A model generated the notes under the pieces. It was given only the letters and a program-made list of their open reading frames with translations. It was not told the origin of the DNA and did not search any database. A program made the translations under genes and the position numbers. From Gallibacterium faecale (GTDB lineage: Bacteria > Pseudomonadota > Gammaproteobacteria > Enterobacterales > Pasteurellaceae): a stretch of 64,000 nt of DNA. Below are positions 44,387 to 53,181 of this stretch, one piece after another; positions within the stretch are counted from its first letter, which is position 1; each line of letters opens with the position of its first letter. The DNA lies in assembly GCF_027920745.1 (NCBI RefSeq), contig NZ_JAQIBB010000001.1, forward strand, positions 1 to 64,000. Reading direction: 5' to 3'.

Positions 44387-45727
44387 ATGAGTGAATCAAC
44401 TCAAACCATTCCTGAATTAGTCTCGTGGGTAAAAGAACGAGAATTTAGTTTAAATCTAACCACAGAACGTTTAGCTTTTCTTTTGGCGATCGCTATTTTT
44501 AACAATGAACGCTTTGCCGGCGAAATGGAAGAAAGTGATTTAGTTGATCTCTTCCGCCATGTTTCAAAAGCATTAGGGCAGTCAGAAGAAACCTTAACGC
44601 AGCGTGCCAATAATGCGATTAATGATTTAGTTAAGCAACGTTTAGTTAATCGTTTCAGCAGTGAATTCACAGAAGGATTAGCGATTTATCGTCTTACCCC
44701 TTTAGGCGTTGGTGTATCGGATTACTATATTCGTCAACGTGAATTTTCAGCGTTACGTCTTTCAGTGCAGTTATCTATTGTGGCGGATGAGATCCAACGT
44801 GCCGCAGAAGCCGCAGAAAATGATGGCGATGAATATTATTGGCGGCGAGAAGTGTTTGCCCCATTAAAATATTCGGTGGCAGAGATTTTTGACAGTATCG
44901 ACTTGTCACAACGGATTATGGATGAAAGTCAACATCATACCAAAGAAGAGATCGCAGAATTATTGAGTAAAGATTGGCAAGCGGCGATCTCCAGTTGTGA
45001 ACGTCTATTAGATGAAACATCAGGTAATTTACGCGAATTACAAGATACCCTTAATGCCGCAGGCGATAAGTTGCAAGCAGGGTTATTACGGGTTCAAGAC
45101 TGTATTTTAGGACGTGAACAATTAGAGTTTGTGGCGCAGTTAATTATTAGTTTACAGCTTAAATTGGATCGAATTATTAGCTGGGGACAACAAGCGATTG
45201 ACCTTTGGATTAGTTACGATCGCCATGTACATAAATTTATTCGTACTGCTATTGATTTAGATAAAAATCGGGTATTTGCTCAACGTTTACGCCGTTCAAT
45301 TGCGGATTATTTTGATGCCCCATTCTATTTATGGAGTGTACAAGCTGAACGTCTGGTGGATTTACGCGATGAAGAACTGGCTTTACGTGAAGAAGAAGCC
45401 TTAGGTGAATTACCTGCTGAGTTAGAGTATGAATCATTACAAACCGTACATGAACAAATTACCGAAACGATGCAGCGTTTATTAATCCAGTATTATCAAG
45501 ATCAGAAACCAATAGAGCTAGGTGCAGTTTTACGTGAACAATTAGATCGTTATCCGCAGTCACAACATTTTGATGTTGCAAGAATTATTGTTGATCAAGC
45601 GGTACGTCTTGGTATTGCGAGTCAAGATTTTAGCGGCAATGTACCGCAATGGCAGGCAATCAATGCCTATGGTGCAGAAGTACAAGCTCACCCTATTGAT
45701 GAATATAACAATCAACCAAAGAAATAA
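44387..45727 (+). CDS. mukF: Chromosome partition protein MukF (kleisin)
   Basis: MukF is the kleisin subunit linking the two MukB heads. The 446-residue protein has an N-terminal winged-helix dimerisation domain (LVSWVKEREFSLNLTTERL), a long helical middle and a C-terminal winged helix that binds the MukB head. It is first in mukF–mukE–mukB; a −10-like TAGAAT lies about 65 bp upstream. In E. coli a methyltransferase gene (cmoM) precedes mukF; here it does not. Confidence 0.95.
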   Translation: MSESTQTIPELVSWVKEREFSLNLTTERLAFLLAIAIFNNERFAGEMEESDLVDLFRHVSKALGQSEETLTQRANNAINDLVKQRLVNRFSSEFTEGLAIYRLTPLGVGVSDYYIRQREFSALRLSVQLSIVADEIQRAAEAAENDGDEYYWRREVFAPLKYSVAEIFDSIDLSQRIMDESQHHTKEEIAELLSKDWQAAISSCERLLDETSGNLRELQDTLNAAGDKLQAGLLRVQDCILGREQLEFVAQLIISLQLKLDRIISWGQQAIDLWISYDRHVHKFIRTAIDLDKNRVFAQRLRRSIADYFDAPFYLWSVQAERLVDLRDEELALREEEALGELPAELEYESLQTVHEQITETMQRLLIQYYQDQKPIELGAVLREQLDRYPQSQHFDVARIIVDQAVRLGIASQDFSGNVPQWQAINAYGAEVQAHPIDEYNNQPKK

Positions 45728-45748
45728 CGTTAACAAAGCGAAAGAATT

Positions 45749-46474
45749 ATGAGTGAAACTACCTCTTACGAACCGATTCCGACTAAATTAGCCACCGCGA
45801 TAGCGAACCCATTATTCCCTATTGTTGATAGTCAGTTACGTTCTGGACGTCATATTAGTCTTGATCAATTAGAACCACACGCGTTTTTATTAGATTTCCA
45901 AACAGAGTTAGAGCTTTTCTACCGCCGTTATAATGTGGAGCTGATTCGTGCGCCAGAAGGTTTTTTCTATTTACGCCCCAAAGCGACTACTTTAATTGCG
46001 CGCAGTGTGTTATCTGAATTAGAAATGTTAGTAGGGAAAGTCTTGTGTTATCTCTATTTAAGTCCGGAACGTCTGGCACAACAAGGCATTTTTACTGTGC
46101 AAGAAGTATATGATGAACTGCTTAATTTGGCGGACGAGAATAAATTATTAAAAGCGGTGAATCAACGTTCGAGTGGTTCGGATTTAGATAAACAAAAATT
46201 AGCGGAAAAAGTACGTGCTGCAATTAGTCGTTTACGCCGTTTAGGAATGTTACAGACTGTGGGTGATCAACATAGTGGTAAATTTGTGATCTCTGAAGCC
46301 GTGTTCCGTTTTGGCGCTGAAGTACGTAGTGGTGAAGATCTGCAAGCTGCACAATTACGCTTAATTCGTGAAGGGGAAATTGCAACACCAGATTCATTGC
46401 AAGTTGATAATGACAATAATGAAAACGATGAAGATGAATTAGAAGAAAATAATTTTGAGGAAGGGGAAGCATAA
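45749..46474 (+). CDS. mukE: Chromosome partition protein MukE (kite)
   Basis: MukE is the winged-helix 'kite' subunit that binds the MukF linker. The 241-residue protein begins SYEPIPTKLATAIANPLFP, has DLDKQKLAEKVRAAISRLRRLGML, and ends in a strongly acidic tail (NDNNENDEDELEENNFEEGE). Its stop shares one base with the mukB start (TAATG), so translation is coupled. Confidence 0.95.
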   Translation: MSETTSYEPIPTKLATAIANPLFPIVDSQLRSGRHISLDQLEPHAFLLDFQTELELFYRRYNVELIRAPEGFFYLRPKATTLIARSVLSELEMLVGKVLCYLYLSPERLAQQGIFTVQEVYDELLNLADENKLLKAVNQRSSGSDLDKQKLAEKVRAAISRLRRLGMLQTVGDQHSGKFVISEAVFRFGAEVRSGEDLQAAQLRLIREGEIATPDSLQVDNDNNENDEDELEENNFEEGEA

Positions 46475-49400
46475 TGGCGGAATTAGAAATGGAAGCATTA
46501 GAACCTCAACAAGTGAGTGTTGCAAGTGTGAATACCAATGCAGAACGAGGTAAATTTCGTTCGCTTACCTTAATTAACTGGAATGGTTTTTTTGCACGTA
46601 CCTTTGATTTAGATGAATTAGTAACAACATTATCCGGTGGTAATGGGGCAGGAAAATCAACCACCATGGCAGGGTTTGTAACCGCATTAATTCCTGATTT
46701 AACTTTATTGCATTTCCGTAATACCACAGAAGCAGGTGCATCTGGCGGTTTACGCGATAAAGGGTTATACGGAAAATTACGTCCAGGAATCTGTTATGCG
46801 ATTTTAGATACGATTAACTCCCATCGCCAACGTGCTTTAGTCGGTGTGCGATTGCAACAAATTGCAGGGCGTGATCGTAAAGTTGATATTAAGGCGATTT
46901 CGATTCAGGGCGTACCATTATCCATTTCACCAACAGAAATTTTTACCGATAAAATTTCAGAAACCCAAGCTAAAGTGATTGGTTTACCTGAAGTGAAAGA
47001 GAAAATTGAAGCATTAGGAGGAAGTTTCAAACAGTATCACTCTGTTGCTGATTATCATAGCTTTATGTTCGATATGGGGATTATTCCAAAACGCCTGCGT
47101 TCATCTTCCGATCGTAATAAATTCTACAAATTAATTGAAGCATCTCTGTATGGTGGAATTTCGTCAGCGATTACCCGTTCTTTACGCGATTACTTATTGC
47201 CAGAAAATGTTGGTGTGAAAAAAGCGTTCCAAGATATGGAAGTGGCATTGCGTGAAAATCGAATGACATTAGAAGCGATTAAAGTCACTCAGGCAGATCG
47301 AGATTTATTTAAGCACTTAATCACCCAATCGACCGATTATGTGGCTGCGGACTATATGCGCCATTCTAATGAAAGACGCCATAATATTGCGCTATTATTG
47401 GGACAACGTAACGAACTGTTTCAAACCAAGCAGCAGCTCAATTTAGCGCAACATAATATTGTTGATTTCAGCCGTGAAGTCAGTCAATTACAAGAGGCTG
47501 AGAAAACCTTAGAAATTGATTACCAAGGGGCAAATGATCATTACAATTTAGTGGTGAATGCGCAACATCATCAAGAAAAAATTGAACGCTATCAAGAAGA
47601 TGTTGCTGAATTAAGTGAAAAAATTGAAGAGCAACAAGGCATTGTCGAAGAAGCACAAATCACCTTAGCAGAACAACAAGAAAGCATTGAGATGATTGAG
47701 GGTGAAATTGAAGCAATTCGTGATCAATTAACTGATTATCAGCAAGCGTTAAATGCACAACAAACACGTAGTGTGCAATATCAACAAGCTATTCAAACAT
47801 TAGAAAAAGCGAAAAATTTAACAGGCATTGCTAGCTTAACGCCAGACACCGCAGAACAATATCAAGCGGAATTTAGCGAACAAGCAGATGCCTTGACCGA
47901 ACGAGTTTTAGAATTAGAACAAAAATTGTCAGTAGTAGATATTGCGAAAACTCAGTTTGATAAAGCGTACCAATTAGTTTGTAAAATTCAGGGGGAAGTT
48001 GCGAGAGCAGAGGCTTGGCAATATGCGAAGCAGATTTTGCGTGATTATCCTGCACAAAAATTACAGCAACAACAAGCGAATGACCTCAAAGCAAAATTGG
48101 TTGAGTTGCAACAAAAAGCTGACCAACAACAACGCGTGCAGCAGCAATTAGCTACTTTTAACCAACAAGCAGGGCAGTCTCTACAAAGTGCCGATGAGTT
48201 AGAAAGCTATGCGTTACAGCAAGAGGATCGCAGCGAAGCGTTAGATGAACGTTTAAATAGTATTATTGAAGAACGATCAGCATTACGCCAACAACGTGAT
48301 CACTACCAAGCGGTGTATCAACAAAATACGCAAAAAGCACCATTATGGCTCACTGCACAAGCCGCATTAGAACGAATTCAAGAGCAAGTGAATCAACAAT
48401 TCCACAGTTCGCAAAATGTTATGGATTTTATGCAAAATCAATTAACTAAAGAACGGGAATTGATCATTCAACGTGACCAGCTTGAGGCAAAAAAACAAGA
48501 TCTTGAACAACAAATTTTACGTTTAACACAACCAGATGGTTCAGAAGATCCTCGCCTTAATCAATTAGCGGAAAAATTTGGGGGCGTATTATTATCTGAA
48601 TTATATGATGATGTAGATATTACCGATGCACCTTATTTCTCAGCCTTATATGGTCCAGCTCGTCATGCGATTGTGGTACGAGATTTAGAAGCAGTTAAAC
48701 CGTTATTACAAGAATTACAAGATTGCCCAGATGATCTCTATCTTATTGAGGGTGATCCAAATTCATTTGATGATAGTGTGTTATCAGCGCAAGAGTTAGA
48801 TTGTGGGGTAGTGGTACAAGTATCACAACGTGAATTACGTTATTCTACTTTCCCTGAGATCCCTCTGTTTGGACGTGCGGCACGTGAAAAACATTTAGAA
48901 ACCTTGCGTGAACAACGTGATGAAATTGCAGAGCAGTTTGCCCAAGTATCATTTGATGTGCAAAAATGCCAACGCCTACATCAACAACTTAGCCAATTTG
49001 TTGGTTCACATTTAGCATTAGCGTTTGAAGTTGATCCTGAAGAATTAATGCGTGAAGCTCAACAACAACGTAATGAGGTAGAGCGTGAGTTAGCTAAATT
49101 AACCGATCAAGAGCAACAATTACGTAGCCAATTAACGGATATTCGTCAGCAATTACAACAATTAAATAAACTCTTACCAAATCTTGCCTTATTGACTGAA
49201 GACAGTCTTGTTGAACAGATTGAAGAGTATCAAATGCAATTAGCTGAAGCAGAAGAAAGCGTGTTCTATGTGCGTCAAAATGGGGCATTGATTGAACAAT
49301 TAGAACCAATTGCTAGTGCGTTACAAAGTGATCCTGAGCAACATGAAAGCTTACAAGCTGAATATCAACGTGCAGTAGAATTGCAAAAACAAGTTCAACA

Positions 49401-50946
49401 ACGCTTATTTGCTGTTACCGATGTAGTAAGCCGTTTGGCACATTTCAGTTATCAAGAAAGTGCAGAATTAGAAACCTCAGAATTAAGTATTAGATTGCGT
49501 GAACGTTTAGAGCAAATGCAGCAACAGCGTGAACAAAAACGTCAAGCACTCAATCAAGCACAAACTCAGTTACAGCAGTATCAACAAGTTTTAACTGGGC
49601 TAACAACCTCTAAGGAAATTAAGCAGCAAACATTGCAAGAATTACTTGATGAAGTCGCTCAATTAGGTGTGCGTGTGGATGCTGATGCAGAAATGCGAGC
49701 GAAAAATCGCCGTGATGAACTGTATCAACAGCTTTCGGTAAATCGCCAACGCTGTAACTATTTAGAAAAACAATTAGCGGTTTTAGAAAATGAAACGGAT
49801 GGCTTAACTAAAAACTTACGTAAATTAGAACGAGATTATAAAGCGCAACGTGAAGTTGTCGTAGCAGCAAAAGTAAGTTGGTGTGCAGTACAACGCTTAT
49901 CTCGTCATAGTGATGTAGAGAAACGTTTGCACCGCCGTGAGTTAGCTTATCTTTCCGCGGAAGAGTTGCGTTCTATGTCGGATAAAGCGTTAGGGGCATT
50001 GCGTAATGCCGTAGCAGATAATGAATATTTACGTGATGCGTTGCGATTATCTGAAAATTCAGCGAAGCCAGAATATAAAGTGAAATTCTTTATTGCGGTA
50101 TATCAACATTTACGTGAACGGATTCGTCAAGACATCTTAAAAACAGATGATCCGATTGATGCGATTGAGCAAATGGAAGTTGAACTATCTCGCTTAACTG
50201 AAGAATTAACCAGTCGTGAACAAAAATTAGCAATTAGTGCGGATAGCGTGGCTAATATTATGCGTAAGACGATTCAACGTGAACAAAACCGTATTCGCTT
50301 GTTGAACCAAGGGTTACAAAATATTGCCTTTGGTCAGGTGAAAAGCGTACGGTTGGTCGTGAATATTCGTGATACTCATGCAATGCTATTAGATGCGTTA
50401 TCAGGTAAACAAGCGGAATATGAAGATCTGTTTAATAACAATAAATTGACCTTCTCAGAAGCGTTAACGAAGTTATATCAACGCCTTAATCCACACATTG
50501 ATATGGGACAACGTAGTCCACAGACAATCGGTGAGGAACTTCTTGATTATCGTCATTATCTTGATCTTGAAGTGGAAGTGTTCCGTGGCGCAGACGGTTG
50601 GTTGCGCGCGGAAAGTGGGGCATTATCAACAGGTGAAGCGATTGGTACAGGGATGTCAATTTTGTTAATGGTAGTACAAAGTTGGGAAGAAGAATCTCGC
50701 CGTTTACGTGGTAAGGATATTGTGCCTTGTCGTTTATTATTCTTAGATGAAGCTGCTCGTTTAGATGCGAAGTCGATTTCAACACTATTTGAACTTTGTG
50801 AACGTTTAGATATGCAGTTATTGATTGCCGCACCAGAAAACATCAGTCCAGAAAAAGGAACAACCTATAAGTTGGTACGTAAAATCGCACATAACCAAGA
50901 GTTTGTGCATGTAGTTGGTCTAAAAGGTTTTGGCACAACACATTAA
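46474..50946 (+). CDS. mukB: Chromosome partition protein MukB (SMC-like condensin)
   Basis: MukB is an ATP-driven loop-extruding condensin that compacts and segregates the chromosome. The 1,490-residue protein has Walker A GGNGAGKSTT near residue 55, two long Gln/Glu-rich coiled coils around a hinge near residues 650–780, and a C-terminal head with the ABC signature-like LSTGEAIGTGMS and Walker B LLFLDEAARLD. Its cofactors MukF and MukE are encoded immediately upstream, and MatP elsewhere in the window. Confidence 0.97.
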   Translation: MAELEMEALEPQQVSVASVNTNAERGKFRSLTLINWNGFFARTFDLDELVTTLSGGNGAGKSTTMAGFVTALIPDLTLLHFRNTTEAGASGGLRDKGLYGKLRPGICYAILDTINSHRQRALVGVRLQQIAGRDRKVDIKAISIQGVPLSISPTEIFTDKISETQAKVIGLPEVKEKIEALGGSFKQYHSVADYHSFMFDMGIIPKRLRSSSDRNKFYKLIEASLYGGISSAITRSLRDYLLPENVGVKKAFQDMEVALRENRMTLEAIKVTQADRDLFKHLITQSTDYVAADYMRHSNERRHNIALLLGQRNELFQTKQQLNLAQHNIVDFSREVSQLQEAEKTLEIDYQGANDHYNLVVNAQHHQEKIERYQEDVAELSEKIEEQQGIVEEAQITLAEQQESIEMIEGEIEAIRDQLTDYQQALNAQQTRSVQYQQAIQTLEKAKNLTGIASLTPDTAEQYQAEFSEQADALTERVLELEQKLSVVDIAKTQFDKAYQLVCKIQGEVARAEAWQYAKQILRDYPAQKLQQQQANDLKAKLVELQQKADQQQRVQQQLATFNQQAGQSLQSADELESYALQQEDRSEALDERLNSIIEERSALRQQRDHYQAVYQQNTQKAPLWLTAQAALERIQEQVNQQFHSSQNVMDFMQNQLTKERELIIQRDQLEAKKQDLEQQILRLTQPDGSEDPRLNQLAEKFGGVLLSELYDDVDITDAPYFSALYGPARHAIVVRDLEAVKPLLQELQDCPDDLYLIEGDPNSFDDSVLSAQELDCGVVVQVSQRELRYSTFPEIPLFGRAAREKHLETLREQRDEIAEQFAQVSFDVQKCQRLHQQLSQFVGSHLALAFEVDPEELMREAQQQRNEVERELAKLTDQEQQLRSQLTDIRQQLQQLNKLLPNLALLTEDSLVEQIEEYQMQLAEAEESVFYVRQNGALIEQLEPIASALQSDPEQHESLQAEYQRAVELQKQVQQRLFAVTDVVSRLAHFSYQESAELETSELSIRLRERLEQMQQQREQKRQALNQAQTQLQQYQQVLTGLTTSKEIKQQTLQELLDEVAQLGVRVDADAEMRAKNRRDELYQQLSVNRQRCNYLEKQLAVLENETDGLTKNLRKLERDYKAQREVVVAAKVSWCAVQRLSRHSDVEKRLHRRELAYLSAEELRSMSDKALGALRNAVADNEYLRDALRLSENSAKPEYKVKFFIAVYQHLRERIRQDILKTDDPIDAIEQMEVELSRLTEELTSREQKLAISADSVANIMRKTIQREQNRIRLLNQGLQNIAFGQVKSVRLVVNIRDTHAMLLDALSGKQAEYEDLFNNNKLTFSEALTKLYQRLNPHIDMGQRSPQTIGEELLDYRHYLDLEVEVFRGADGWLRAESGALSTGEAIGTGMSILLMVVQSWEEESRRLRGKDIVPCRLLFLDEAARLDAKSISTLFELCERLDMQLLIAAPENISPEKGTTYKLVRKIAHNQEFVHVVGLKGFGTTH

Positions 50947-50956
50947 ATAAGTAAAG

Positions 50957-50983
50957 AAAATGCGGCGAAAGCCGCATTTTTTA
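50957..50983 (+). terminator. Intrinsic terminator after mukB
   Basis: AAAATGCGGC (50957–50966) and GCCGCATTTT (50971–50980) enclose a GAAA tetraloop and are followed by Ts. Confidence 0.92.
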
Positions 50984-50990
50984 TCACTAA

Positions 50991-51431
50991 TTACTTCACA
51001 AACTTTTCCAACTTCGGCTTAAAGTAATTCTCGCCTTTTTTAATTTTGCCGTTTTCGTCAAAGATAGCCTTGCCGTTCTCGAATTTTGACCAATTTGAAT
51101 CATTAACTTCAGCAAAGGCAGAATAGAAATCAAAACCAGCCATATAAGCAACCCCTGTGGCAGTAACCACTTGATCGGCTAAAGAATCTAACACCTCGAC
51201 TTTATGTTCATGGGTTAATTCAGTTAGGCGTTCTGTTTGCTTATTTTGCTTATAGCTATTAGCGAGAATTTCAAGATTATGTGCCATTTCAGCATGACCT
51301 AACGCATCTAACATTTCGACAACTTCTTCAAAATGACAACCAATTTGAACAGAAAGATCTTTTAATTCTGGATTCGGTTTTGCCTCTTTAAACCAATCTA
51401 AAGTACGTTGTAATTCATTTTTCTGACTCAT
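50991..51431 (-). CDS. MazG/HisE-like nucleotide pyrophosphohydrolase
   Basis: The 146-residue all-helical protein has the metal-binding pattern of the all-alpha NTP pyrophosphohydrolases: CHFEEVVEMLDAL near residue 32 and EVLDSLADQVVTATGVAYMAG near residue 79, ending with the Gly/Lys-rich ENGKIKKGENYFKP common in phosphoribosyl-ATP pyrophosphohydrolase-like proteins. It probably cleaves a (d)NTP or similar, removing non-canonical nucleotides. It starts 24 bp after a NUDIX gene on the same strand, a pairing consistent with nucleotide-pool cleaning. Confidence 0.8.
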   Translation of the reverse strand: MSQKNELQRTLDWFKEAKPNPELKDLSVQIGCHFEEVVEMLDALGHAEMAHNLEILANSYKQNKQTERLTELTHEHKVEVLDSLADQVVTATGVAYMAGFDFYSAFAEVNDSNWSKFENGKAIFDENGKIKKGENYFKPKLEKFVK

Positions 51432-51455
51432 TTTTTCTCCTTCTTCAATGAATAT

Positions 51456-52076
51456 TTAATCAAATTGAGTAACCCAATGTTTATCACGATAAGCGGCAAA
51501 GCACATTTGGATCTGCTGTTGGTTATTTTTCTCTGTGGCAAGATTAGGTAAGTTATCTTCAGCAAAATAAGCGGATTCTGTTGTTTCAATATTTTGTTGA
51601 AATTGTCCTTTAAGCACAGTGCAGAGAACAAAGATTTTACAAACACCATAAGCATATAAAGGTTGATTATGTTTAGCACGATCTTGAACTGCGATAATTT
51701 TATCAGCAGTTACGTCTAGACCCGCTTCCTCTTTCACCTCTTTAATAGTGTTTTCTTTGATCGACATATTGACATCAACCCAACCGCCGGGCAAAGACCA
51801 ATTTCCATCGTTTTCTCGCACCAATAGAATTTTATCGTCTTGAAAAATGGCTGCTCGGGTATCTAATTTTGGTGTTTGATAACCGATTTCATTACAAAAA
51901 AGATCCATTACTTTAGTAAAAGGGATATCTGCTTGATAAGCAATGATTTCGGCAGAAATCTCTCGAATTCTTTGATATCTTTCGAGATCATAATTATCTT
52001 TACCATAAGCTAAACCTGCTTGAGCAAGGCTTTGTAGCTCTATTGCCCAACTTAACCATTTTTCTGATGTATTCAT
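51456..52076 (-). CDS. NUDIX hydrolase with atypical Nudix box
   Basis: The 206-residue protein has an N-terminal helical region (WLSWAIELQSLAQAGLAYGK), as in the ADP-ribose-pyrophosphatase-like NUDIX subgroup, and a NUDIX domain from about residue 70. The Nudix box GGWVDVNMSIKENTIKEVKE is followed by EAGL. Compared with GX5EX7REUXEEXGU, the first Glu is Met and the Arg is Lys, while the catalytic E-x-x-E-E is kept. Activity is therefore likely but substrate uncertain. GGAG precedes the ATG. Confidence 0.85.
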   Translation of the reverse strand: MNTSEKWLSWAIELQSLAQAGLAYGKDNYDLERYQRIREISAEIIAYQADIPFTKVMDLFCNEIGYQTPKLDTRAAIFQDDKILLVRENDGNWSLPGGWVDVNMSIKENTIKEVKEEAGLDVTADKIIAVQDRAKHNQPLYAYGVCKIFVLCTVLKGQFQQNIETTESAYFAEDNLPNLATEKNNQQQIQMCFAAYRDKHWVTQFD

Positions 52077-52127
52077 TACTCATCTCCTATTTTAGAGAGA
52101 ATTAACGTTAATCTTGCCTAGAGTTAT

Positions 52128-52358
52128 CTAACGATAGCTGATACGTTCTTGTTCTGATAAATAAATTTGACTTTGTGCTGGTTGTGTTTCCGCAATCACT
52201 TTACCATTACGAATTGAGTAACGGGTTGGAACTTGACGGCGTACCGCATCGAATCCATTTTCTGCTGGCAGAATAATTAAATTCGCTGCTTTACCCTCTT
52301 CAATTCCGTAATCTCGGATACCTAACGTTTTTGCACTATTTTCAGTCACTAATTATCT
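52128..52358 (-). pseudogene. codA: Cytosine deaminase remnant (C-terminal fragment)
   Basis: About 74 codons (TENSAKTLGIRDYGIEEGKA, ANLIILPAENGFDAVRRQVP, TRYSIRNGKVIAETQPAQ) match the C-terminus of CodA as I recall it. The rest of the roughly 420-residue enzyme, including the metal-binding motifs, is absent. Upstream on this strand an in-frame TAA follows within a few codons, and no codB is present. The fragment is a deletion relic, not a functional gene. Confidence 0.85.
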
Positions 52359-52512
52359 TTTAATTGTATGATGTGTGTTTGTATTGCGCTGGCTATTATA
52401 GAGGTAACTGGATCAGAATGAAATTGGTCAAGATCAGTAAATAAGAAAATTGAAAACTGTATGCCAGATAGTTATTATCGAAAAGCAGTGGGATGACTAA
52501 GAGGAAAACGGA

Positions 52513-53127
52513 ATGGAACAACAACAGGACGACATCATTATTCGTGTTGCAACTTTGGATGATGCAGCAGAGATTTTAAATATTTATGCACCTTATGTAG
52601 AAAAAACTGCAATTACTTTTGAATATGAAGTGCCAAGTTTAGAAGAGTTCAAAGCGCGTATGCGTAAAACTTTAGCTAAATACCCGTATATTGTTTTAGA
52701 ACAAGGTGGTGAGATTTTAGGATATGCCTATACCAGCGCTTTTGTTGGTAGAGCAGCGTATGATTGGGCGGTGGAAACGACAATTTATTTAAAAGAAAAT
52801 CAAACTAAATCAGGCTTAGGAAAACGGCTTTATACCGCACTTGAACAAATTTCTAAAGCGCAGAATATTTATAATTTAAATGCTTGTATTGGTTATCCAG
52901 AACAAGATAATGAATATCTGACACGGAATAGTGCTAACTTTCATCAACATTTAGGTTATCGTTTAGTCGGGGAATTTCGTAAATGCGGCTATAAATTTGG
53001 CCGTTGGTACAATATGGTATGGATGGAGAAGTTTTTAGCTGAACACCCAGCTCGCCCTGAACCGGTTATTTGGTTTCCAAATTTAGATGCAGCAACATTG
53101 CATTTATTAGGTATAGAGAAGAAGTAA
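52513..53127 (+). CDS. GNAT family N-acetyltransferase (phosphinothricin-acetyltransferase-like)
   Basis: The 204-residue GNAT protein has the PAT/YncA-type N-terminus RVATLDDAAEILNIYAPYVE, ITFEYEVPS, the acetyl-CoA loop KSGLGKRLYTALE and NFHQHLGYRLVGEFRKCGYKFGRWYNMVWME. Relatives acetylate phosphinothricin or methionine sulfoximine/sulfone; the natural substrate is unknown. An exact Haemophilus-type uptake core (ACCGCACTT, 52834–52842) lies in the coding sequence. GAGGAAAACGG precedes the ATG. Confidence 0.88.
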   Translation: MEQQQDDIIIRVATLDDAAEILNIYAPYVEKTAITFEYEVPSLEEFKARMRKTLAKYPYIVLEQGGEILGYAYTSAFVGRAAYDWAVETTIYLKENQTKSGLGKRLYTALEQISKAQNIYNLNACIGYPEQDNEYLTRNSANFHQHLGYRLVGEFRKCGYKFGRWYNMVWMEKFLAEHPARPEPVIWFPNLDAATLHLLGIEKK

Positions 53128-53181
53128 TTACTTTTTTCTTTTATATAAAACAGTTCTATGACTGAAAAAAGGAGATTTGTT

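Noticed and set aside
48308..48316. Actinobacillus-type uptake core candidate (CAAGCGGT) in mukB
   Set aside because: It is an 8/9 match in coding sequence and isolated; such near matches occur by chance.
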